9,535 nt of DNA from Methylococcaceae bacterium (GTDB taxonomy: Bacteria; Pseudomonadota; Gammaproteobacteria; Methylococcales; Methylomonadaceae). The number at the start of each line of letters is the position of its first letter. Positions within the stretch are counted from its first letter, which is position 1. The position numbers were made by a program, and so were the translations under genes. Under the pieces are notes generated by a model. That model ran no database searches and was not told the DNA's origin. It worked only from the letters and a program-made list of their open reading frames with translations. Where the stretch lies: the NCBI GenBank assembly GCA_030699345.1, contig JAUYMX010000419.1, positions 1-9,535 of the forward strand, written 5' to 3'. Of this stretch, positions 1 through 5,950 are shown one piece after another.

Positions 1-57
1 GCTGTTTTGCCCACCTTGAAGTTTGAGTTGGTGGGCAAAACAGCCTGCCCACCCTAC
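1..57. repeat. Stem-loop intergenic repeat at the window edge
   Basis: Bases 1-15 (GCTGTTTTGCCCACC) and 30-44 are perfect inverted repeats around a 14-nt loop. They are followed by TGCCCACCCTACA at 45-57, which read on the other strand begins TGTAGGGTGGGCA. This is the style of short GTAGGGTGG repeat scattered between genes in many gamma- and betaproteobacteria, and the same GTAGGGTGG core occurs inside the element at 5085-5149. It lies 34 bases beyond the stop of the phosphatase gene on the minus strand. It lacks a T-run after the stem, so it is not a convincing intrinsic terminator. The element may continue to the left of the window. Confidence 0.6.
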
Positions 58-90
58 ATCGTTTACACAGCACCGTGAACTTTTCAAACC

Positions 91-1095
91 CTATTTCTCA
101 AAAGGAAACACCTTCTTCCAGTCTTTTTTCATATCCACCACCGTCCAACCTTTTTGCCCGGCATCATCAAGTGCCTTATCCAGATGGCCAATGGTTGAAT
201 TACGGTCATAAGCCACTTCGCGTTCAGCATCAGTATGATGGACGATAAGCTCAAACCTTGGACCACCGCCAGCTGCCGTCCACTGCAACATTTGCCAATC
301 GCCATCGGAGTTGCCAAATGCGGCAATCGGTCTGCGACCGATGAATTTTTGAATCGCTACCGGCTTGCCGTCTTTATCGTCATTAAAGTCAATTTCCGGC
401 AGTCGCAGCAGCACGGGTTTACCATCGCGAAGTTCAAACTTGGTTTTGATGCTGCTGCCAATAACTTGCTCAGGTGGAATGCCATACACTTTTTCCATCC
501 AGGTGCGCATAAATTCAATGCCGCCACCGGACACAACATAAGTCTTGAAGCCGTTAGCCCGCAAGTAATTAAGTAGTTCCAACATTGGCTGGTAAACCAG
601 CTCGGTATAAGGCCGGTTATATTTCGGATGCTTTGCTGTGCCCAGCCAGTCTTTAACGATTTTTTCAAATTCTTCGGTGGTCATGCCGGCGTGGGAGGCC
701 ATAATCAGCTCCACCAAGCCGTGTTCACCGCTCGCCATCAAACCCTTCATATCATCGACCAGCACAGACTTAAAAGGCTCAGTGTCTTGCCATTCCGGAT
801 GTTTGGGTGCTTCCGCTTTCACGCGGTCTAAGGCAAAAATTAGTTGGGCAATGGGTTGCTCGCTCCACAACGTGCCATCGTTATCAAACGTAGCAATGCG
901 TTCAGCAGGCGGGACAAAATCGAGGCCACCTTTTTTGGTCACGCCTGTTACAAACTGCACAATGGCAGTTTTAGTCGGACCGCTATTCCAGGATGGTAAC
1001 GGGTCCGAAGACTTGGCCAAAGCAACTTCGGTAAATGCTAAAAATACCAAACACAATAAGCTGCGGCTCAGTAAAACACGGGATGAGTGAGTCAT
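91..1095 (-). CDS. Exported HAD-superfamily phosphatase
   Basis: A 334-residue protein with a Sec signal peptide (hydrophobic core about residues 7-26, cleavage likely after the ALA at 25-27), so it probably acts in the periplasm. HAD motifs are in order. Motif I is FDNDGTLW with nucleophile D71 and acid/base D73. Motif II is the serine in YVVSGGG (S189). A lysine near 250 (VAIQKF) could be motif III, and motif IV is GNSDGDWQML with D264 and D266. This supports Mg-dependent hydrolysis of a phosphate ester; the substrate cannot be read from sequence. The start at 1095 is chosen over an upstream in-frame start at 1131 because AGAGGT (1102-1107) sits 6 nt before it and the signal peptide begins there. 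It lies downstream of the 2H phosphoesterase gene, across a 121-bp repeat element. Its leader shares the ten bases CGTTAGAGGT with that gene. Confidence 0.85.
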   Translation of the reverse strand: MTHSSRVLLSRSLLCLVFLAFTEVALAKSSDPLPSWNSGPTKTAIVQFVTGVTKKGGLDFVPPAERIATFDNDGTLWSEQPIAQLIFALDRVKAEAPKHPEWQDTEPFKSVLVDDMKGLMASGEHGLVELIMASHAGMTTEEFEKIVKDWLGTAKHPKYNRPYTELVYQPMLELLNYLRANGFKTYVVSGGGIEFMRTWMEKVYGIPPEQVIGSSIKTKFELRDGKPVLLRLPEIDFNDDKDGKPVAIQKFIGRRPIAAFGNSDGDWQMLQWTAAGGGPRFELIVHHTDAEREVAYDRNSTIGHLDKALDDAGQKGWTVVDMKKDWKKVFPFEK

Positions 1096-1137
1096 TTTGA
1101 AACCTCTAACGAATATCAATTTTGTAACCAAATCACT

Positions 1138-1258
1138 GGGAACCTCGAAAAACCCTACACTTCGATAAACTCAGTGCGAACGGTGTCTTATAAATCAAGG
1201 AGTTCCGTTCGTGGTGAGCTTGTCGAACCATGATCGGAGTGGACTTTTCGAGGTTCCC
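1138..1258. mobile_element. 121-bp MITE-like element with 14-bp inverted ends
   Basis: GGGAACCTCGAAAA (1138-1151) and TTTTCGAGGTTCCC (1245-1258) are perfect 14-bp inverted repeats. An inner, imperfect inverted pair lies between them: TTCGATAAACTCAGTGCGAA... (from 1161) against CCGTTCGTGGTGAGCTTGTC... (1205-1227), matching at 18 of 23 positions. It has no coding capacity. I see no adjacent target-site duplication. The inner GAGCTTGTCGAA / TTCG.TAA.CTCAG pair resembles widespread proteobacterial intergenic repeats. It fills most of the gap between the phosphoesterase stop (7 nt away) and the phosphatase start (42 nt away). A transcript crossing it would fold into a long hairpin that could affect expression of the phosphatase gene. 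Confidence 0.65.
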
Positions 1259-1265
1259 GACTTTA

Positions 1266-2003
1266 TCACTTCAACTCAAACGTCTTGAGTTGCTTCCGGG
1301 CCGCTCCGTTGTTACCGAGTTGGTAAACAGCCGCTCCCGCTGGTGAAAACGTGAACGCATCAAACGGTTCAGCAAGCATGCCCTGCAAATAATCCGCAGT
1401 CGCAAGGCCAATGGTGACATGGGGATTAAAAGTTTTGCCTACTTGTTTGGGAACATACGACGCGATGTAGTCAATCGTCGGCTGATTGATTTCAGGATCT
1501 TCGGGTGTAGTGACAAACGCTGCCGCGGTTGCGGTTTTGACCGTAAATGGGGCAACTGCAGCAACCAACTGTTTTTGTAGTTTGAGAAGATTATTAGTTG
1601 GCTTAACGACAATACCCGCAAGGCCAAGCTCCCCCGTGGGGATGTAATAGTATTTGCTTGCCTGTAACTTCCAGCTTGCCAGCTTTTGCTTAGTCAATAC
1701 TTTATCGGCTGCAGCATAGACTTTGTCGAGGTCCGCGGTGCGAACGTAGCGCTGCAGGAGGGTAATGTGCGGACGGTGCGTTGCGTCCAATGCAAAGCCT
1801 TTAGGGAAGACTTTGAGCAGGCGGGAATTGGCCGCCTCAGCGTGTTGGAGCATTGTTGCGTCAGGTTCCAGCAAAATGTCGATGGCAGTAATTGCATTTT
1901 GCTCGACAGAGCCTGACTGTTCTTGCGCCAGAGCATTTCCTGCCGAAAAAGCCAGAACGTACAGCGTTGCCGCTTTGATCAACAGATGCCTTAAATTATT
2001 CAT
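1266..2003 (-). CDS. Exported 2H phosphoesterase-superfamily protein
   Basis: A 245-residue protein carrying the two signature tetrapeptides of the 2H phosphoesterase / 2'-5' RNA ligase (LigT) superfamily: H79-I-T81 in RPHITLL and H195-V-T197 in NPHVTIGL. Spacing and placement suit two catalytic HxT motifs facing each other in the bilobal fold. Members hydrolyse or ligate 2',3'-cyclic phosphates or 2'-5' phosphodiesters, mostly on RNA or nucleotides. Here residues 1-26 form a Sec signal peptide (hydrophobic LYVLAFSAGNALA, cut before QE), so the enzyme should be periplasmic, unlike the usual cytoplasmic forms. The ATG at 2003 is preceded by AGAGGT (2011-2016) with 7-nt spacing. The substrate is unknown; periplasmic cyclic nucleotides or scavenged RNA ends are possible. 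It lies 73 nt downstream of the small membrane protein gene and upstream of the phosphatase gene. Confidence 0.8.
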   Translation of the reverse strand: MNNLRHLLIKAATLYVLAFSAGNALAQEQSGSVEQNAITAIDILLEPDATMLQHAEAANSRLLKVFPKGFALDATHRPHITLLQRYVRTADLDKVYAAADKVLTKQKLASWKLQASKYYYIPTGELGLAGIVVKPTNNLLKLQKQLVAAVAPFTVKTATAAAFVTTPEDPEINQPTIDYIASYVPKQVGKTFNPHVTIGLATADYLQGMLAEPFDAFTFSPAGAAVYQLGNNGAARKQLKTFELK

Positions 2004-2076
2004 TTTTGTTACCTCTAACGTTGCTAGTCCAATTGGAAAATCTGAATTTAGCTTTGAATAGTGCCGACCGATGCAT

Positions 2077-2475
2077 TCAGTCGAACCGGTCTAAAAACAA
2101 GGCGCGATGCGAGAGTGCCAATTCTTTGGGTAGACCAATCATGTACACCAAACCTATCGCAAGATCGCCTAAACCCAGTGGCACGGCAATCAAGCCGAGA
2201 TCGCCGAACAAGCCGGCGGGAACTAGCAGTAATGCCGCAACGTAACGAAGCAGCGCTTCCCAATACACCAACGCAGCGCGCCTACGTAAATCGTGTGACG
2301 CCAGAATCAATACCGCACTGGTAAAGCCAAGAAAACCGGCAAGCAACCAACCCCATAAAGGCGCGGGAATATTGAGGCCGACTGCCAGGTATAGCGGTGG
2401 GAATAGCAGAAACAGTGCCAGTCCGGCGTTATAAACGCCCGACCAGTAAACAAAAGCTGTCATTTTGAATGGCAT
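2077..2475 (-). CDS. Small four-helix integral membrane protein, function unknown
   Basis: A 132-residue protein of no family I can name. It has four hydrophobic segments, about residues 8-33, 39-60, 67-90 and 94-115, with a positive loop DLRRR at 62-66 between helices 2 and 3 that should face the cytoplasm. The tail is short and polar (LSHRALFLDRFD). The ATG at 2475 is preferred over an in-frame GTG at 2487 because a strong GGAGG lies just before the ATG and would itself lie inside a protein begun at the GTG. Upstream are one or two terminator-like hairpins (2540-2632), so it probably starts its own transcript and is not read from the sulfatase operon. The 2H phosphoesterase gene follows after 73 nt and could be co-transcribed. 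No catalytic or binding motif is visible. Confidence 0.75.
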   Translation of the reverse strand: MPFKMTAFVYWSGVYNAGLALFLLFPPLYLAVGLNIPAPLWGWLLAGFLGFTSAVLILASHDLRRRAALVYWEALLRYVAALLLVPAGLFGDLGLIAVPLGLGDLAIGLVYMIGLPKELALSHRALFLDRFD

Positions 2476-2539
2476 CGTAGCCTCCACATTTATAAAGACT
2501 TGGGCTAATGTTGATCATCGCCAGCATCGGCGGCATGGT

Positions 2540-2571
2540 AAAAAACACAGCAAACGGGCTTTACGCCCGCT
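2540..2571 (-). terminator. Possible second terminator hairpin, weak
   Basis: On the minus strand AGCGGGC (2571-2565) pairs with GCCCGTT (2559-2553) around a 5-nt loop, with one G-T pair. It is followed about seven bases later by six T residues (2545-2540). It would be a backup to the stronger terminator at 2591-2632. The gap between stem and T-run makes this uncertain. Confidence 0.3.
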
Positions 2572-2590
2572 CCAAGAAAAACACTGCACC

Positions 2591-2632
2591 TAAAAACAGC
2601 AACCGCCGAAAAATCGGCGGTTGCTGTTTTTA
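2591..2632 (-). terminator. Intrinsic terminator of the sulfatase operon
   Basis: TAAAAACAGCAACCGCCGA (2591-2609) and its exact reverse complement (2614-2632) form a perfect 19-bp stem with a four-base loop. The inner part is GC-rich, and the outer A/T-rich part gives a T-run at the 3' side on either strand. It lies 13 bases past the sulfatase stop on the minus strand. Its symmetry means it could also stop plus-strand transcription. Confidence 0.88.
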
Positions 2633-2645
2633 GATCAAATAGCGT

Positions 2646-4220
2646 TTACTTATTGGCTGGTGTTTGCAACTGTTCCAACACCTGATCGATGCTGAAGCTT
2701 GCTGCCTTTTGACGTGGTGGAAATTCCTTAAAGGTCGCAAGGAACTGACCAACATGTTTTTGCGCCGGAGTTAGCAGAAAGACATGATCCAGATACCAAT
2801 CCCAATAGGTGTTGGAAGTAATACTTGCTTTTTCGTAAGGGTCGGTACGCAGATTGTAGAGCCAAGGAATGCGAGTTTTTACGAATGGTTCGCCCCATAC
2901 CAGCATGGTGCCCGGCGCACGTTGTTGAGCGAATACTATTTTCCAGTTGTCATAACGCAAGCCTGTCAAATCGCCATCATCGGAGAAATAAAAGAACTCT
3001 TCACGCGCACTCTTAGGCTGCTGCCCTGTCAGGTAAGGAAGCTGGTTGTATCCATCCAAATGCACTTTGAATTTCTTATTGCCTGTTTTGTAGCCCTTCA
3101 ATAATTGTTCTTTAACGTCAGGAACACCCGCGGCAGCTAACAAGGTAGGTGCCCAATCCAAATGTGAAATGATGTCATTGGAAACCGTGTTAGGTTTGAT
3201 ATGTCCAGGCCAACGAACCATGGCTGGCACGCGATAAGCGCCTTCCCAGTTGCTGTTCTTCTCACCCCGGAATGGGGTCATGCCAGCATCCGGCCAGGAG
3301 TTCATGTGCGGGCCATTGTCGGTGCTGTACATCACGATAGTGTTATCCGCGATGCCTAACTGGTCGATTTTATCCAGCACGGTACCGACGTTTTTGTCAT
3401 GATCGATCATCGCATCATGATAATAACTTTGCCAACGCCCCGCCTGACCTAGGCTTTCAGGTTTGGTATGGGTACGAAAATGCATGTGGGTGAAATTAAC
3501 CCAGGCAAACACCGGTTTACCGGCTTTGACTTGCTTCTCGATAAACTCGGCAGCGCGGCTGGCGGTATCGTCATCGATAGTTTCCATGCGCTTTTTGGTC
3601 AGCGGGCCGGTGTCTTCGATTTTTTGGGTACCATCAGAATTGGCGAAGCTGTGCAGCACGCCGCGTGGACCGAATTTTTTGCGAAAGTCTGGAAAATCAG
3701 CTTCTTTGGGATAATCCGGCAGTTCCGGCTCTTCTTCGGCGTTTAGATGGTAAAGATTGCCGTAGAACTCGTCGAAACCATGCGCAGTTGGCAGAAACTC
3801 ATCTTTGTCGCCCAAGTGATTCTTACCGAATTGGCCGGTGGCATAGCCTTGACCTTTCAGCAACTCAGCGATGGTCACATCTTCTTTTTTAAGTCCCAAA
3901 TCGGCACCAGGCAGGCCTACTTTACTTAGACCGGTGCGAAACACATTTTGACCGGTAATGAACGCAGAGCGCCCAGCGGTGCAGCTTTGCTCAGCGTAAT
4001 AATCGGTAAAAAGAACACCTTCATTGGCGACACGATCGATGTTAGGGGTTTTGTAGCCCATCACACCTTTGGAATAAGCACTGACATTGGACTGGCCGAT
4101 GTCGTCGCCCCAAATAATCACGATGTTGGGTTTTTTATCCTCGGCCTGCGCCGAAGAAAGAACACCAAATGCCAACCCCAAGGCCAGCGCCAGACGTTTA
4201 TGTTTGAATATTGATTGCAT
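2646..4220 (-). CDS. Exported arylsulfatase-type sulfatase (formylglycine class)
   Basis: A 524-residue type I sulfatase with a Sec signal peptide (residues 1-26, ending SSAQA). The alkaline-phosphatase-like fold is shown by NIVIIWGDD (D39, D40, calcium ligands), the signature C80-T-A-G-R84-S followed by AFITGQ, K133 and H135 in FGKNHLG, H245 in NFTHMHF, D301-N302 in YSTDNGPH and K321 in FRGEKNSNWEGAYRVP. The Cys of the CxAxR form must be oxidised to formylglycine by a maturase (FGE or the radical-SAM anSME); no maturase is encoded here. It would hydrolyse sulfate esters in the periplasm; the substrate cannot be told. The start is set by AAGGAA (4226-4231) five bases before the ATG. It follows the DUF3313 lipoprotein gene by 24 nt, so the two are probably co-transcribed, and it ends at a strong terminator. 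Confidence 0.92.
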   Translation of the reverse strand: MQSIFKHKRLALALGLAFGVLSSAQAEDKKPNIVIIWGDDIGQSNVSAYSKGVMGYKTPNIDRVANEGVLFTDYYAEQSCTAGRSAFITGQNVFRTGLSKVGLPGADLGLKKEDVTIAELLKGQGYATGQFGKNHLGDKDEFLPTAHGFDEFYGNLYHLNAEEEPELPDYPKEADFPDFRKKFGPRGVLHSFANSDGTQKIEDTGPLTKKRMETIDDDTASRAAEFIEKQVKAGKPVFAWVNFTHMHFRTHTKPESLGQAGRWQSYYHDAMIDHDKNVGTVLDKIDQLGIADNTIVMYSTDNGPHMNSWPDAGMTPFRGEKNSNWEGAYRVPAMVRWPGHIKPNTVSNDIISHLDWAPTLLAAAGVPDVKEQLLKGYKTGNKKFKVHLDGYNQLPYLTGQQPKSAREEFFYFSDDGDLTGLRYDNWKIVFAQQRAPGTMLVWGEPFVKTRIPWLYNLRTDPYEKASITSNTYWDWYLDHVFLLTPAQKHVGQFLATFKEFPPRQKAASFSIDQVLEQLQTPANK

Positions 4221-4244
4221 AAATATTCCTTATTATTGACGCGA

Positions 4245-4970
4245 CTAAGGTTGTTCTGTACCGGAAGTCCAAGCTGCTAAACGTTTGGTCAGCAATTCAC
4301 TCCAAGTATTGATCGCGTTTTCCGCGTCGCCCCATTGCCATTGAAATCCGGTAGTAAAGGAGCCGCCGCCAAGACGTTTATCAACTCCTTCTGCCAGTAT
4401 CTTGCCTGTTACGGAATCAGTCGCTCGGAATTCTGCCTGCGCACCACCAACAAACGGGAAGGTGCCAGTAGCGAGATACTTCAGGTTTGACAACAAATGT
4501 GCCTGCGGCACGATCATGGTTACGCTGCGTAATACCGGCGTAGCTGTTTCCGCATCGGTTAACGCCACATCAATCTTCAAGACGCCAGGGCCGGGTTGAT
4601 TGACGATCTGGAATTGCTTACCGACTTGTTCTTGTAATTGTTGATTAAAGTAGTTAACCAGTGTTTGTTGATCAGCGGCTGACACTTTAGTTGAGTCGCC
4701 ACCCCAAAAGGTTACCGGGGCAATGATGACTTGTTTATAGCTGGTCCACTGTGCAGTTGGGTTGACGTAGCGCAAACCTATTTGATCTTTGCCGCCCGGA
4801 GTCAGTCTGGTAGCGCAATCACTGCCTAATAATCCGCAGTTGACGCTTACTGGCTCGAGCTTAACCTTTTCAGTAGTTGAACAGGCTGTTAAGGACAATA
4901 AACCAACGCCTAATAATGGGTAAACTATCCATGCAGCTGGACGAGTTGATTTAGAAAGTATGTTGTTCAT
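4245..4970 (-). CDS. DUF3313-like outer-envelope lipoprotein
   Basis: A 241-residue lipoprotein. The hydrophobic stretch around residues 13-28 ends in the lipobox LTAC, with C30 the lipidated residue; +2 is Ser, which favours outer-membrane sorting. The mature part has the look of DUF3313 proteins, with YVNPTAQWTSYKQVIIAPVTFW and then QQTLVNYFNQQLQEQVG followed by beta-rich segments. That assignment is from memory of the family and is tentative. The molecular role of the family is not established. The ATG at 4970 is chosen over a GTG at 4973 because AAGGAG (4977-4982) is 6 nt from the ATG and only 3 nt from the GTG. It is the first gene of a likely two-gene operon with the sulfatase. A poor promoter match (TTGCCA at 5017-5012, AATAAC at 4994-4989, minus strand) lies just before the MITE at 5040. 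Confidence 0.75.
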   Translation of the reverse strand: MNNILSKSTRPAAWIVYPLLGVGLLSLTACSTTEKVKLEPVSVNCGLLGSDCATRLTPGGKDQIGLRYVNPTAQWTSYKQVIIAPVTFWGGDSTKVSAADQQTLVNYFNQQLQEQVGKQFQIVNQPGPGVLKIDVALTDAETATPVLRSVTMIVPQAHLLSNLKYLATGTFPFVGGAQAEFRATDSVTGKILAEGVDKRLGGGSFTTGFQWQWGDAENAINTWSELLTKRLAAWTSGTEQP

Positions 4971-5031
4971 CACTGACTCCTTGATATTGTTATTGATTAT
5001 TTTTAAGCAGGTGGCAAAAAACTGCCGTGGT

Positions 5032-5191
5032 AAATTTCCGTAACTATTCAGTCATTAATCTGAGTGAGGCTATGCGTTTATTGTGTAGGGTGGATAAGCA
5101 ACGCGCATCCACCGCTTTTGCCGGATGCGCTAGCGCTTATCCAGCCTACGCATGACGGCTCGATCAAGAGACTGAATAGTTACAAATTTCC
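5032..5191. mobile_element. IS66-type MITE with 8-bp target duplication
   Basis: The element spans 5040-5183 (144 bp). Its ends, GTAACTATTCAGTC (5040-5053) and GACTGAATAGTTAC (5170-5183), are perfect 14-bp inverted repeats. The identical octamer AAATTTCC directly abuts both sides (5032-5039 and 5184-5191), as expected of a target-site duplication. Ends starting GTAA plus 8-bp duplications are the known hallmark of IS66-family transposition, so it is probably a non-autonomous derivative moved in trans; no transposase is encoded. Inside, 5085-5110 (GTAGGGTGGATAAGC...) and 5123-5149 form a long imperfect hairpin of the dispersed GTAGGGTGG repeat type. The insertion lies about 70 bp upstream of the DUF3313 gene start and may have displaced that operon's upstream control region. 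Confidence 0.8.
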
Positions 5192-5429
5192 TTACATTTG
5201 AAGAGCCATTTATTAATAACGCTTAGCGTTAGACCCTGTCAAACAAATTTTCAATATGAAAAATTTGATGTCGTTAGCAATTTCAGCAATTTAATTATCT
5301 CGAGGGTAAATATTGCCAAACAGGTTGTTTTGGTATCAGAATGCAAGCCGTTCGGAAAAGCTAAATCGATGTCGATTAGCCGTCCGCATTTATAACAACA
5401 AGGGGCGAAAATGCCTTTGAGTATGGGCT

Positions 5430-5476
5430 GTGAGCTTGTAGAACACAGTCGAGATGCTGGAATTTTTCGAGATACT
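5430..5476. repeat. Decayed half of a 1138-1258-type element
   Basis: GTGAGCTTGTAGAAC (from 5430) and ATTTTTCGAGATACTC (to 5476) match, with substitutions and small indels, the right half of the element at 1138-1258 (GTGAGCTTGTCGAAC ... CTTTTCGAGGTTCCC). The two blocks are in the same order and at similar distance. No matching left end is evident, so this looks like a truncated or eroded copy. It ends about 36 bases before the lipoprotein start codon. Confidence 0.5.
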
Positions 5477-5512
5477 CTTAAGTAACGTGCAAGTATTAAT
5501 TTGGGAGATTAA

Positions 5513-5944
5513 ATGTTCGCTTCAAACCGTTTTAATTTATTAATTGCCGGCTCGGCTTGTGTGCTTATTCTGAATGGCTGTTCTTTCTCGGATAGCTCGG
5601 GATCCATCTCTGACAGTATCGGTAGCATTTCCGATTCATCATCTTCGTTCTCCGGCGGCAGCACCAAGTACGAATCGGATGTCGAGGATTACACTTACGC
5701 CTATCTTAAATCAACGTCCGGCACGACCGACTACGCCGACTTCCAAAACGGTTTGAGCGATATTGCTAAAAAGCGCGGTATTAGCGATTGGGAATCTGAT
5801 GACCATACTTATAAAGGCATAGGTAAAGCGCTTAAGAAAGCCCGTATCGAAGGCGTCGGTTACGACACCTATAAAAAGAATTTCGCCAATTCCGATACCA
5901 CCAAAATGGAACAAATCCAGCAAGGCTACGACAGTAAGGATTAA
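5513..5944 (+). CDS. Small Ser-rich lipoprotein, function unknown
   Basis: A 143-residue lipoprotein. Residues 1-22 form a signal peptide ending in the lipobox ILNGC (lipidated C23, +2 Ser). Next comes a low-complexity Ser/Asp/Gly linker (about 24-52) with an internal near-repeat of SISDS units. A charged, probably helical domain follows, with DVEDYTYAYLKS, DFQNGLSDIAKKRGISDWESDDHTYKGIGKALKKARIEG and a closing KMEQIQQGYDSKD. I recall similar 'putative lipoprotein' proteins in other proteobacteria but know no function. GGGAG (5503-5507) sits five bases before the ATG. The DUF4105-like gene starts six bases after its stop and in the same frame, so the pair is almost certainly one operon, and the lipoprotein may be a partner of that protein. 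Confidence 0.82.
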   Translation: MFASNRFNLLIAGSACVLILNGCSFSDSSGSISDSIGSISDSSSSFSGGSTKYESDVEDYTYAYLKSTSGTTDYADFQNGLSDIAKKRGISDWESDDHTYKGIGKALKKARIEGVGYDTYKKNFANSDTTKMEQIQQGYDSKD

Positions 5945-5950
5945 GCAGAT

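Larger units (their letters stand above)
4971..5512. other. Divergent intergenic region with repeat insertions
   Basis: This gap separates the leftward lipoprotein-sulfatase operon from the rightward lipoprotein gene, so it should hold both promoters. It contains a MITE (5040-5183, entered separately) and a decayed repeat piece (5430-5476). The 5192-5429 part is AT-rich and non-coding as far as I can see. It has a 15-base palindrome TAACGCTTAGCGTTA at 5217-5231, and a small hairpin at 5360-5380 (GCTAAATCGA against TCGATTAGC) with one unpaired base. Either could be an operator or remnant; nothing identifies the binding protein. I find no convincing -35/-10 pair for the rightward gene. Confidence 0.5.

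Noticed and set aside
1..44. Terminator for the phosphatase gene
   Set aside because: The stem is perfect, but the loop is 14 nt and there is no T-run after the stem on the minus strand, so it fits a dispersed repeat better.
638..1090. 150-codon open frame on the plus strand
   Set aside because: It lies wholly opposite the HAD phosphatase gene, has no family motifs, and its composition is that of an antisense shadow.
1132..1270. ATCACT on both sides of the 121-bp element as a target duplication
   Set aside because: The right copy (1265-1270) is six bases away from the element end, so it does not abut the repeat and is probably chance.
5198..5395. 65-codon open frame in the divergent intergenic region
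   Set aside because: There is no ribosome site or motif, and the region is AT-rich with repeat remnants.
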